This document shows positions 8,904 to 16,387 of a stretch of 36,212 nt of DNA, one piece after another. Below the pieces are notes generated by a model. The model was not told where the DNA came from. It made no database searches and saw nothing but the letters and a program-made list of their open reading frames with translations. This stretch comes from an uncultured Bacillota bacterium (GTDB lineage Bacteria > Bacillota_I > Bacilli_A > RFN20 > CAG-826): contig CASFVT010000013.1 in assembly GCA_949298195.1 (NCBI GenBank), positions 1 through 36,212 of the forward strand. Direction: 5' to 3'. The position numbers and the translations under genes were made by a program. Every line of letters begins with the position of its first letter. Position 1 is the stretch's first letter.

Positions 8904-9646
8904 TCAAGCTCAAGACCGAACGGGAAATCGCCCTGATGGCCGAGGCCGGCGCGGTGCTCATCGAGTGCTTCGCCCGCCTCGAGCGCTTCATCCGACCCGG
9001 CGTCACCACCTTGGAGATTGCCACCCTCGTCGATGAGACGATGGCGGAACTCGGAGCGGTGAACGCCGAGAAAGGTTACGGCGGCTTCCCCGGTGCGGCT
9101 TGTGTCTCGGTCAACGAGGTCCTCGTCCACGGAATCCCTTCTTCCAAGAAGGTCCTCCGGGACGGCGACATCGTCTCGGTCGACCTCGTGAGTCAAAAGC
9201 ACGGCTACCACGCCGATGCCTGTCGAACCTACCCGGTCGGCATCGTCGGCGAGTCCCACCTCCGCCTCATCAAGGAGACGGAAGCCTGCTTCGAGATTGC
9301 CCTTGCCCTCGTCCGCCCGGGCATCCATCTCGGGGACATCTGCCACGCGATCGAGGAACACGCCCGTTCGTGTGGATATAGCGTCCCACGGGAATACACC
9401 GGGCATGGGATCGGGCGGGAAATGCACGAGGATCCCTACATCCCCAACTACGGTCGACCGGGAACCGGCCCCCTCCTCCAAGCGGGGATGACCCTCGCCA
9501 TCGAACCGATGGTGATGGAAGGGGGAAATGCCCTCCGCGTCCTTCCCGATGGATGGACGGCGGTGAGCAAAGACCACAGGTACTCGGCCCATTACGAGAA
9601 CACGGTCGCCGTGCTCGAGGATGGGGCCAAGGTACTCACCCGGTAG
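8900..9646 (+). CDS. map: Methionine aminopeptidase, type I
   Basis: The enzyme removes the initiator methionine from nascent proteins using two divalent metal ions. All five expected ligands are visible in context: Asp in DIVSVDL, Asp in [12 protein letters not shown], His in [14 protein letters not shown], Glu in LAIEPM, and Glu in HYENTVAV. The 248-residue length is that of the short bacterial type without SH3/zinc N-terminal domain. It overlaps adk through ATGA and is followed by infA, the classic secY-adk-map-infA order of Bacillota. Confidence 0.97.
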   Translation: MIKLKTEREIALMAEAGAVLIECFARLERFIRPGVTTLEIATLVDETMAELGAVNAEKGYGGFPGAACVSVNEVLVHGIPSSKKVLRDGDIVSVDLVSQKHGYHADACRTYPVGIVGESHLRLIKETEACFEIALALVRPGIHLGDICHAIEEHARSCGYSVPREYTGHGIGREMHEDPYIPNYGRPGTGPLLQAGMTLAIEPMVMEGGNALRVLPDGWTAVSKDHRYSAHYENTVAVLEDGAKVLTR

Positions 9647-9660
9647 GAAAGGAGAAAAAG

Positions 9661-9882
9661 TTGAGCAAAGAAGACTGCATCGAAGTCGAGGCGACGGTGT
9701 TGGAGAACCTACCCAACGCCATGTTCAAGGTGAAACTGGCCAATGGAGCGGTAGTCCTTGCCTGCGTTTCGGGGAAAATCCGGATGCACTACATCCGCAT
9801 TCTTCCCGGCGATCGGGTTACCGTCCAGTTCTCGCCTTATGACTTAACACGCGGGCGCATCACGTTCCGTTACAAGAACTGA
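9661..9882 (+). CDS. infA: Translation initiation factor IF-1, TTG start
   Basis: IF-1 blocks the A site of the 30S subunit during initiation. The 73-residue OB-fold protein starts at TTG 9661, chosen because GAAAGGAGAAAAAG lies just upstream and the product then begins (M)[14 protein letters not shown] as in the family; a longer reading frame upstream belongs to the end of map. Motifs include [24 protein letters not shown] and [19 protein letters not shown] start may keep IF-1 synthesis low relative to its neighbours; that is inference. Confidence 0.96.
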   Translation: MSKEDCIEVEATVLENLPNAMFKVKLANGAVVLACVSGKIRMHYIRILPGDRVTVQFSPYDLTRGRITFRYKN

Positions 9883-9899
9883 TTCCAAGGAGAGAGAAA

Positions 9900-10013
9900 A
9901 TGAAAGTCAGACCTAGCGTCAAACCGATCTGCGACAAGTGCAAGATCATCCGCCGCCACGGGGTCGTCATGTGCATCTGCCCCAACCCCAAACACAAGCA
10001 GCGGCAGGGCTAA
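9900..10013 (+). CDS. rpmJ: 50S ribosomal protein L36, zinc type
   Basis: The 37-codon gene lies between infA and rpsM. Translation gives [19 protein letters not shown], then [18 protein letters not shown]. The C11-x2-C14, C27 and H32 zinc ligands of the C+ form of L36 are all present. AAGGAGAGAGAAA precedes the ATG. It is a late-assembling large-subunit protein, and its length is exactly that of the family. Confidence 0.96.
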   Translation: MKVRPSVKPICDKCKIIRRHGVVMCICPNPKHKQRQG

Positions 10014-10033
10014 TCAAGGAGTAAACGAAGAAT

Positions 10034-10408
10034 ATGGCACGCATTGTCGGGGTTGACATCCCCAACGAAAAACGGGTCGTCGTGTCCCTTACCTACATCT
10101 ACGGGATCGGCGACGCGACCGCGAAGAAGATCCTCCTCGCCGCCAAGGTGAACGAGGACATCCGCGTCAAGAACCTCACCGACGAGCAGCTCTCGGCCAT
10201 CCGGGCCGAGGTGGCCAAGCTCAAGACGGAGGGCGACCTCCGCCGCGAGGTGGCGATGAACATCAAGCGCCTTCAGGAAATCGGCTGCTACCGTGGCATC
10301 CGCCACCGCAAGGGCCTCCCGGTCCGCGGGCAGAGGACCAAGACCAACGCCCGGACCAGGAAAGGCAAGCGGAAGACGATTGCCAACAAGAAGGAAGCCA
10401 CGCGCTAA
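10034..10408 (+). CDS. rpsM: 30S ribosomal protein S13
   Basis: S13 is in the 30S head and bridges to L5; its C-terminal tail touches P-site tRNA. The 124-residue protein opens [21 protein letters not shown], with the helix-two-turn-helix motif [15 protein letters not shown], and ends with the conserved [20 protein letters not shown] block. The ribosome site AAGGAGTAAACG is slightly distant from the ATG. First gene of the alpha-operon part. Confidence 0.96.
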   Translation: MARIVGVDIPNEKRVVVSLTYIYGIGDATAKKILLAAKVNEDIRVKNLTDEQLSAIRAEVAKLKTEGDLRREVAMNIKRLQEIGCYRGIRHRKGLPVRGQRTKTNARTRKGKRKTIANKKEATR

Positions 10409-10423
10409 TGAGGAGCTAAGAAA

Positions 10424-10834
10424 ATGGCAGACACCAAGAAAAAGGGCAAGAAGTCGACCACCGCGCGGAAGAAGAAGGTCAAGCGCAACTTCACGCGGGG
10501 CATCGCCCACATCCATTCCACCTTCAATAACACCATCGTCACCATCACCGATCAATCCGGCAACGTCATCGCCTGGTCGAGTGCCGGCGCCCTCGGCTAC
10601 AAGGGTTCGAAGAAATCGACCCCCTTCGCCGCCCAGCTGGCCTCGGAAGCGGCAGGGAAAAGCGCCTTCGAGCAAGGCATCCGCCAACTCGACGTCAACG
10701 TCAAGGGCCCGGGCCCGGGCCGCGAAAGCGCCGTCCGCGCCTTGGCGACGGCCGGTCTCCAAGTCCTCTCCATTTCCGACACCACCCCGGTTCCGCACAA
10801 CGGCTGCCGTCCGCCCAAGCGGACCCGCGGCTAA
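10424..10834 (+). CDS. rpsK: 30S ribosomal protein S11
   Basis: S11 lies on the 30S platform near the mRNA exit. The 136-residue protein has a short Lys-rich N-terminus, then [38 protein letters not shown], and the C-terminal [16 protein letters not shown] signature. GAGGAGCTAAGAAA precedes the ATG. Length is close to the usual 127-130. Confidence 0.97.
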   Translation: MADTKKKGKKSTTARKKKVKRNFTRGIAHIHSTFNNTIVTITDQSGNVIAWSSAGALGYKGSKKSTPFAAQLASEAAGKSAFEQGIRQLDVNVKGPGPGRESAVRALATAGLQVLSISDTTPVPHNGCRPPKRTRG

Positions 10835-10860
10835 TTAGCCTTGAGCAAGGAGGATAGCGA

Positions 10861-11865
10861 ATGCTCAGCAACAACGACAACAAGACCCCGGAAACGGTCA
10901 TCCCCGGTGCCTTCCTTCCCTTCGACGTGAAGGAACTCGCTTCCGATGAGGAAGCCCATTACGGGAAATTCGTGATCGAGCCCCTCGAACGGGGCTTCGG
11001 GATCACCATCGGCAATGCCCTCCGCCGCGTGCTCCTGAGCGCCCTCCCCGGCGCGAGCGTCTACGCCCTCGACATCGAAGGCGTCCGTCACGAGTTCAGT
11101 GCCATCCCCGGCGTTGAGGAAGATGTCACCGAGATCGTCCTCAACCTCAAGGACCTCGTCCTCAAGATCGACGATGACAAGGGCGAGACCAAGCGGATCG
11201 AGGTCGACATGAAGGGCCCGGGCGTCCTCCGGGCCGGTGACCTCGCCCTCCCGGCGTTGGTCTCCGTCGTCAATCCGGATCTCGAAATCGCCCACCTCGC
11301 CGAGGGGGCCGAGCTCAAGATGACCATCTACGCCGCCCGGGGACGCGGTTATGTCACCAGCGACATCAACAAGGCCCAGAAGAAGATCAACCACGTGGGC
11401 ACCATCACGACCGACAGCAACTACTCGCCGGTTCGCAAGTGCGCCTACGAGGTCGAGCCGACCCGGGTCGACAGCGATTCGAACTTCGACCGCCTCACCA
11501 TCGAGGTGACGACCAACGGTTCGATTGCCCCGGAAGAGGCGGTGGCCCTCGCATCACACATCCTCGTCAAGCACTTCGAGAATTTCCTCAACCTCCGGGA
11601 GGAAGTGAAGAACTATCGTCTCGTCAAGGAAGAGAAGCGCAGCGAGGAGAACAAGTACCAGGACATGATGATCGAGGAACTCGACCTGAGCGTCCGGGCC
11701 AACAACTGCCTGAAGCGGGCTGGCATCTCGACCGTCATGGAACTCATCCAGAAGAGCGAGGACGAGATGATGAAGGTCCGCAACCTCGGCAAGAAGTCCC
11801 TCAAGGAAGTCAAGGAGAAGCTCGCCTCAATCGGCCTCCACTTCCGCGATTACGTAGGAGAATAA
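10861..11865 (+). CDS. rpoA: DNA-directed RNA polymerase subunit alpha
   Basis: The alpha dimer is the assembly platform of RNA polymerase. The 334-residue protein has the N-terminal dimerisation domain with GFGITIGNALRRVLLSALPG (about residues 44-63) and the C-terminal DNA-contacting domain with LDLSVRANNCLKRAGI and VRNLGKKSLKEVKEKL. A flexible linker lies near residues 245-270. AAGGAGGATAGCG precedes the ATG. Beta and beta-prime are encoded at the far end of this window. Confidence 0.97.
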   Translation: MLSNNDNKTPETVIPGAFLPFDVKELASDEEAHYGKFVIEPLERGFGITIGNALRRVLLSALPGASVYALDIEGVRHEFSAIPGVEEDVTEIVLNLKDLVLKIDDDKGETKRIEVDMKGPGVLRAGDLALPALVSVVNPDLEIAHLAEGAELKMTIYAARGRGYVTSDINKAQKKINHVGTITTDSNYSPVRKCAYEVEPTRVDSDSNFDRLTIEVTTNGSIAPEEAVALASHILVKHFENFLNLREEVKNYRLVKEEKRSEENKYQDMMIEELDLSVRANNCLKRAGISTVMELIQKSEDEMMKVRNLGKKSLKEVKEKLASIGLHFRDYVGE

Positions 11866-11868
11866 CAG

Positions 11869-12270
11869 ATGGCATCTCAAGGAAGAAAAAACGTCCACGG
11901 CAAGGCCGGCGTCCGCTTCAAGGCCCCCTATACGGCCTCGAAGAACTACGCGATGCTCCGCAATGTCGTGAGTGAGCTCATCGTCCATGGCGAGGTGACG
12001 GTCACCAGCGGGGTCGCTCCCGAACTCGTGTCCCTCGCCGACTCGATGGTCACCCTCGCCAAGGAGAACACCCTGGCGAGCCGCCGCCAAGCCGCCGCCG
12101 TCCTTCGCGACGGCATCAAGAACGGCGAAGGCAAATCGGCCCTTGAAGTCCTCTTCTCCGCTTTCGCTGAGAAATTCAAGGACCGTACCGGCGGTTACAC
12201 CCGGACCTACAAGCTCGGCCCCCGGCGCGGGGACAATGCCGAACTCGTCCTCGTCCGGTGGAGCGACTGA
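11869..12270 (+). CDS. rplQ: 50S ribosomal protein L17
   Basis: L17 surrounds the exit-tunnel opening. The 133-residue protein has a family-typical second half (ASRRQAAAVLRD and RTGGYTRTYKLGPRRGDNAEL). Its first 35 residues diverge from the usual RKLGRTSSHRKAMLRN: only NYAMLRNVVSELIVHGEV clearly aligns. It starts three bases after the rpoA stop, with TAGGAG inside the rpoA end serving as ribosome site. It is the last gene of the operon and is followed by a strong terminator. Confidence 0.95.
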   Translation: MASQGRKNVHGKAGVRFKAPYTASKNYAMLRNVVSELIVHGEVTVTSGVAPELVSLADSMVTLAKENTLASRRQAAAVLRDGIKNGEGKSALEVLFSAFAEKFKDRTGGYTRTYKLGPRRGDNAELVLVRWSD

Positions 12271-12288
12271 GTCAGTCTCGTCCCGATT

Positions 12289-12309
12289 GGCCCCCTCGTG
12301 GGGCCTTTT
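12289..12309 (+). terminator. Rho-independent terminator after rplQ
   Basis: GGCCCC (12289-12294) pairs with GGGGCC (12300-12305) around the loop CTCGT, and TTTTG follows. It lies 18 bases after the rplQ stop and should end the S10/spc/alpha transcript before lemA. Confidence 0.85.
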
Positions 12310-12349
12310 GCTTTCCTTGTGCTATCCTTTTATGGAAAGGAAATCGCTT

Positions 12350-12952
12350 ATGGTCCAGCCCATCCCCCTCATCGACAATGCCCTCGCGTGGGTAATCCCG
12401 GTCTCCATTCTCGGGGGACTACTACTCGTCTTCGTCCTCGCCTTCCTCATCTGGTACATCGTCACGGCCAACCGCTTCCGGCGTTACGAAGTGAAGATCG
12501 AGGAGGCTTCCTCCCTCATCGACGTGTCTTTGACCCGCCGTTACGACCTCCTCAGCAAGAGCCTCGAGGCGGTGAAGGGCTATGCCAAGCACGAAAAGGA
12601 CGTCCTCCTCTCGGTAAGTGCCCTTCGCGAGCCCCATCGTGGTTCCAGCATGGCCGAACGCGCCTCCTATGTCACAGAGCTCGACAAGGCCTTCACTTCC
12701 CTCTTTGCCGTTGCCGAGAACTACCCGACCCTCAAGTCGAGCGAGAATTTCCTCGCTCTTCAAAACGACATCCGGGAAGCCGAGGACGAACTCCAATCCT
12801 CGAGGCGGATCTACAACTCCAACGTCTCGGCCCTCAACCAGGATATCGTCGTTTTCCCGCGTAGCTTCGTCGCTAGACGTCTACACATCGTCCCGCGTGA
12901 CTTCTTCAAGGCCGAAGAGAAGAAGACAGAAGACGTGGAAATCAAATTCTAA
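12350..12952 (+). CDS. lemA: LemA family membrane-anchored protein
   Basis: The 200-residue protein has one membrane helix at about residues 13-39, followed by the LemA helical-bundle domain: NRFRRYEVKIEEASSLIDV, RRYDLLSKSLEAVKGYAKHEK, and AENYPTLKSSENFLALQNDI. The biochemical function of LemA proteins is not established. The start at 12350 is chosen because AAAGGAA lies eight bases ahead; another in-frame ATG at 12332 has no ribosome site. TGCTATCCT (12320-12328) could be an extended -10 box. The gene is paired with a DUF3137-type gene, a common partnership for LemA genes. Confidence 0.88.
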   Translation: MVQPIPLIDNALAWVIPVSILGGLLLVFVLAFLIWYIVTANRFRRYEVKIEEASSLIDVSLTRRYDLLSKSLEAVKGYAKHEKDVLLSVSALREPHRGSSMAERASYVTELDKAFTSLFAVAENYPTLKSSENFLALQNDIREAEDELQSSRRIYNSNVSALNQDIVVFPRSFVARRLHIVPRDFFKAEEKKTEDVEIKF

Positions 12953-12979
12953 CCCCTTTTTGCAACGGATTTTGCTCCC

Positions 12980-13903
12980 TTGGAAACCGTAAACGACCAA
13001 ACAGTGCCTCTTGAGGAAACGCGTCTTCTCCTCGTTAGGAAAAGGAACCGGCTCCTCCTTTTCGGGGCGGTCGTCATGGCTTTGTCCCTAATCGCGATCA
13101 TCGTAATCGCCGTCACCGGTTCCCTCGGTTACTTCACCCCCGGACTTTCGATGAGCCTCGGGGGCATTTCCTTTGGGGTCTTCGTCGCCGGGCTCAGCTT
13201 CCTTGTCTACGGGGGTTCCCTCGGCCGCAACTACCAGCGGATTGCCGCGAAAGCGGTCTTGAAGGAAGCGGCCCCGCGTCTATTCCCGGGGGCCATCGTC
13301 AAAGCGGGCGAGGGCCTTCCCCTCGAAACGGTCCTCTATCCTGGGTTTTTCAAGCGGCCCGACCGTTACAAAGGGCGGCTATATTACTCGGCCCTCTACA
13401 AGGGCATTCCCTTTGAGACCGCCCATTACGACCTCATCGAGGCGGTGAAGAGCAAAAACGGCACCAGTTACGTTTCCTACGCGAAGGGGACGCTTTTCCG
13501 CTTCAAGCTCAAGCGGGATTTTGCCGCGACGGTCCGGATCCTCGAGAAGAAGGGGAAGGCAATCAACCTCACCGGGCTCAAAGAGGTGGAGACCGAATCG
13601 ATCGCCTTCAATGAGAAATTCCAGATCCTTGCCTCGGATGAGAAGGCGGCATTCTTGCTGCTCTCTCCCTCGATGATCACCTCCCTCCTCGACCTGGAGA
13701 AGGATTTCCCCGGAGGTCTTTACGTCGCCTTCGTCGACGACGGGCTTTTCGTCGCCATCGACGATTCGGATGCTGGAGAGGCCATCTATTCGCTCGAATC
13801 CCCCCTCGATGAGGCAACGAAGAAGAAAGGGGAACAGCTCATCCTCCTCCCCGTTTTCCTCATCGACCACCTCGACGTCGACGACGGGAAGTTCGCTTCC
13901 TAG
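12980..13903 (+). CDS. DUF3137-type membrane protein, TTG start
   Basis: The 307-residue product has two membrane helices near residues 26-47 and 55-77 followed by a large soluble domain. The soluble part resembles DUF3137 proteins: FFKRPDRYKGRLYYSALYKG, a long strand-rich region, FNEKFQILASDEKAAFLL, SMITSLLDLEKDFPG, and YVAFVDDGLFVAIDD. Function is unknown. The start is uncertain: TTG 12980 gives the longest sensible protein but has no clear ribosome site, and the first ATG is at 13078 inside helix 1. It lies 27 bases after lemA and is probably co-transcribed with it. I see no terminator between its stop and the hydrogenase promoter. Confidence 0.75.
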   Translation: METVNDQTVPLEETRLLLVRKRNRLLLFGAVVMALSLIAIIVIAVTGSLGYFTPGLSMSLGGISFGVFVAGLSFLVYGGSLGRNYQRIAAKAVLKEAAPRLFPGAIVKAGEGLPLETVLYPGFFKRPDRYKGRLYYSALYKGIPFETAHYDLIEAVKSKNGTSYVSYAKGTLFRFKLKRDFAATVRILEKKGKAINLTGLKEVETESIAFNEKFQILASDEKAAFLLLSPSMITSLLDLEKDFPGGLYVAFVDDGLFVAIDDSDAGEAIYSLESPLDEATKKKGEQLILLPVFLIDHLDVDDGKFAS

Positions 13904-13920
13904 TGCACAAAAGGGAACAT

Positions 13921-14000
13921 ATCGGTAATTTCAGGGGTCAGGATTACCGGTTTCCTTCGTTGTAATCGAATATTACCGAGAATAGAATTAATCGGTAATT
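13921..14000 (+). promoter_or_regulatory. Hydrogenase operon promoter with four ATTACCG/CGGTAAT half-sites
   Basis: The promoter reads TTGTAA (13960-13965), a 17-base spacer, and TAGAAT (13983-13988). The half-site TCGGTAAT or its complement occurs four times: 13922-13929 (forward), 13943-13950 (reverse, ATTACCGG), 13972-13979 (reverse, ATTACCGA) and 13992-13999 (forward). The third lies in the spacer and the fourth at the predicted transcription start, so a bound protein should repress. The first pair lies upstream of -35. The regulator is not identifiable from this window. Confidence 0.7.
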
Positions 14001-14026
14001 TTTTATCGCCACTTAGGAGGAATGCC

Positions 14027-14509
14027 ATGGCCTTACGAACCGAAGCCAAGAAGGATATCGTGAAGATCTGCGAAGAACATGCCCACGAGCCTTCTCCCCT
14101 CATGATCATCCTCGAGGAAATCCAGCGGAAATACGGCTACATCCCGATGGAAGCCCAGGAACTTGTCTCTGAAAAGACGGGAATCCCGGTAGCCGAGATT
14201 TACGGGGTCGTGACTTTCTACAATTTCTTTTCCCTCACCCCGAAAGGCAAATACGTCGTCGGGGTGTGCCTCGGGACTGCCTGTTACGTCAAGAACTCCC
14301 AAGCCGTCCTCGATGAGTTCCAAAAGCAGCTCGGCATCAAGCCGGGCGAGACGAGCCAAGACGGCCTTTTCACCATCGAGGCCCTGCGCTGCATCGGTGC
14401 GTGTGCCCTCGCGCCGGCCGTCTCGATCAACGGGAAGGTATATCCGATGGTCCAGCCCGGCCAAGTTTCCGCGATCATCAAGGAATGCCGCGACAAGGAG
14501 GTAGCTTAA
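14027..14509 (+). CDS. hydC: NADH-linked [FeFe] hydrogenase, NuoE-like [2Fe-2S] subunit
   Basis: This is a 160-residue thioredoxin-like ferredoxin of the NuoE/HydC family that passes electrons within the NAD(H)-reactive part of a multimeric hydrogenase. The four [2Fe-2S] ligands are C81, C86, C122 and C126 (GVCLGTACYV and CIGACALAP), and the N-terminal helical part has YGYIPMEAQELVSEKTGIP and YGVVTFYNFF. AGGAGG is six bases before the ATG. It is the first gene of a three-gene operon with a NuoF-like and a HydA gene. Because no other Nuo genes are nearby, complex I is not the likely home. Confidence 0.92.
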   Translation: MALRTEAKKDIVKICEEHAHEPSPLMIILEEIQRKYGYIPMEAQELVSEKTGIPVAEIYGVVTFYNFFSLTPKGKYVVGVCLGTACYVKNSQAVLDEFQKQLGIKPGETSQDGLFTIEALRCIGACALAPAVSINGKVYPMVQPGQVSAIIKECRDKEVA

Positions 14510-16383
14510 TGGAAAGGATTTCAAGCCCGGAAATACTCCAACGGCAAATCGACGCCTGCACGGACGAGTTCTCCGCCAAGTTAAGCGGGAAGGGGAACAA
14601 GCGCGCCGTCCTCATCTGCGGCGGTACCGGCTGTTTGGCCAATGGGTCGGATGACCTCGTGAAGGAGTTCCAGCGCCTCATCAAGGAACGGGGGCTCGAT
14701 GCCAAGGTGACCTGCAACCACGTCGGTTGCTTCGGCTTCTGCTCCCAAGGCCCCTTCGTCAAGATCTACCCGGAGGACACTCTCTACCGGAAGGTCACCC
14801 TCCGCGACGTCGAGCGGATTGTCGATGAGGACCTCATCGGGGGTCATATCGTCGAGGACCTCCTCTACGTCGACCCGGTCACCCATGAACGGGTGGCCCG
14901 TCAGGATGACATCAATTTCTACAAGAAGCAGAAGCGGATTTCCCTCCACGGTTGTTCGCTCATCAACCCGGACTTCCTTGAAGAAGCCCTCGGTTACAAC
15001 GGCTTCAAGGCCCTCAAGAAGGTCCTCACCTCGATGACCCCGCAAGAGGTCATCGACGAAGTCAGCAAATCCGGCCTCCGCGGCCGGGGCGGCGCGGGTT
15101 TCCCGACCGGGAGGAAATGGAGCTTCGCCGCGGCGGTGGAAAGCGACAAGAAGTACATCGTCTGCAATGGCGACGAGGGCGACCCCGGGGCCTTCATGGA
15201 CCGTTCGATCCTCGAGGGCAACCCCTTTGAGGTCATCGAGGGGATGATGATCGCCGGGTATGCCTTCGGGGCGGATGAAGGCTATTTCTACGTCCGGGCC
15301 GAATACCCGGTCGCGGTCGAGCGCCTCAAACGGGCCATCAAGGACATGGAACAGGTCGGCCTCCTCGGCAAGAACATCCTCGGGACCGGCTTCGACTTTG
15401 AGGTTCACCTCCGCGAAGGAGCCGGGGCTTTCGTCTGCGGGGAAGAGACGGCCCTCCTCAATTCGATTGAGGGGAAGCGGGGGATGCCCCGTCCCCGTCC
15501 CCCCTTCCCGGCCATCAAGGGCCTATGGGGAAAGCCGACCTGCGTCAACAACGTCGAGACCTTGGCCCAGGTGCCTTACATCATCCGGGTCGGGGCCGAT
15601 GAATACCGGAAGGTCGGGACCGAGGGGAGCAAGGGGACCAAGGTCTTCGCCCTCGGCGGAAAGATCAACAACGTCGGTCTCGTTGAGGTACCGATGGGCA
15701 CGACCCTCCGAACCCTCATCTACGACATCGGCGGGGGCATCCCCGGCGGGAAGAAGTTCAAGGCCATCCAAACCGGCGGTCCTTCCGGAGGCTGCCTTAC
15801 CGAGGAAGACCTCGATACCCCGATTGACTACGACACCCTGGTCGCCCGCGGCTCGATGATGGGCAGCGGTGGGGCCATCGTCATGGACGAGGACAACTGC
15901 ATGGTCGACGTCGCCCTCTTCTACATGGACTTCATCTGCTCGGAAAGCTGTGGGAAATGCACTCCCTGCCGAATCGGGACCAAACGTCTCCACGAAATGC
16001 TCACTACCATCGTCAACGGGACGGCGACTCCCAAGACCCTCGTCGAAATGGAACACCTCGCCGAGGTGACCCAGAAGGGCTCCCTTTGCGCGCTCGGGCA
16101 GACGGCGGCCAACCCGATTCTCTCGACCATGAAGAAATTCCCGGAGGAATACCGGGCCCACGTCGAGGAAAAGCGTTGCCCGGCCCATGTTTGCAAGAAG
16201 CTCACCCGTTACCGGATTCAGCCCGAGCTTTGCAAAAAGTGCTCCCTCTGCGCGCGGAATTGCCCCGTCCAATGCATCAGCGGCGTCCCGGGCAAGGAGC
16301 CCTACCACATCGACCAAAGCAAGTGTATCAAGTGCGGGGCCTGCATGGCCGGCTGCCGTTTCCACGCCATTGTGAAGGAGTAA
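14509..16383 (+). CDS. hydB: NADH-linked [FeFe] hydrogenase, NuoF-like flavoprotein subunit
   Basis: The 624-residue protein binds FMN and NAD(H) and links them to hydrogenase FeS clusters. Domain order: N-terminal thioredoxin-like [2Fe-2S] domain (C37, C42, C74, C78); FMN/NAD domain with GLRGRGGAGFPTG and CNGDEGDPGAF; a SLBB-like segment; the [4Fe-4S] motif ESCGKCTPCRIG; and a C-terminal two-[4Fe-4S] ferredoxin domain (CKKCSLCARNCP and CIKCGACMAGC). This arrangement is that of HydB of trimeric bifurcating hydrogenases and of HndC. Start 14509 (TAATG junction with hydC, after AAGGAGG) is preferred over the open frame upstream. Confidence 0.94.
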   Translation: MERISSPEILQRQIDACTDEFSAKLSGKGNKRAVLICGGTGCLANGSDDLVKEFQRLIKERGLDAKVTCNHVGCFGFCSQGPFVKIYPEDTLYRKVTLRDVERIVDEDLIGGHIVEDLLYVDPVTHERVARQDDINFYKKQKRISLHGCSLINPDFLEEALGYNGFKALKKVLTSMTPQEVIDEVSKSGLRGRGGAGFPTGRKWSFAAAVESDKKYIVCNGDEGDPGAFMDRSILEGNPFEVIEGMMIAGYAFGADEGYFYVRAEYPVAVERLKRAIKDMEQVGLLGKNILGTGFDFEVHLREGAGAFVCGEETALLNSIEGKRGMPRPRPPFPAIKGLWGKPTCVNNVETLAQVPYIIRVGADEYRKVGTEGSKGTKVFALGGKINNVGLVEVPMGTTLRTLIYDIGGGIPGGKKFKAIQTGGPSGGCLTEEDLDTPIDYDTLVARGSMMGSGGAIVMDEDNCMVDVALFYMDFICSESCGKCTPCRIGTKRLHEMLTTIVNGTATPKTLVEMEHLAEVTQKGSLCALGQTAANPILSTMKKFPEEYRAHVEEKRCPAHVCKKLTRYRIQPELCKKCSLCARNCPVQCISGVPGKEPYHIDQSKCIKCGACMAGCRFHAIVKE

Positions 16384-16387
16384 GAAG

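Noticed and set aside
12320..12328. TGCTATCCT as an extended -10 promoter for lemA
   Set aside because: It is plausible in position but matches only loosely and has no -35 box at proper spacing, so it is mentioned only in the lemA entry.
14027..16383. NuoE/NuoF genes as part of respiratory complex I
   Set aside because: No nuoA-D or nuoG-N genes are nearby, HydA is in the same operon, and the NuoF-like protein carries the extra N- and C-terminal FeS domains typical of hydrogenase subunits.
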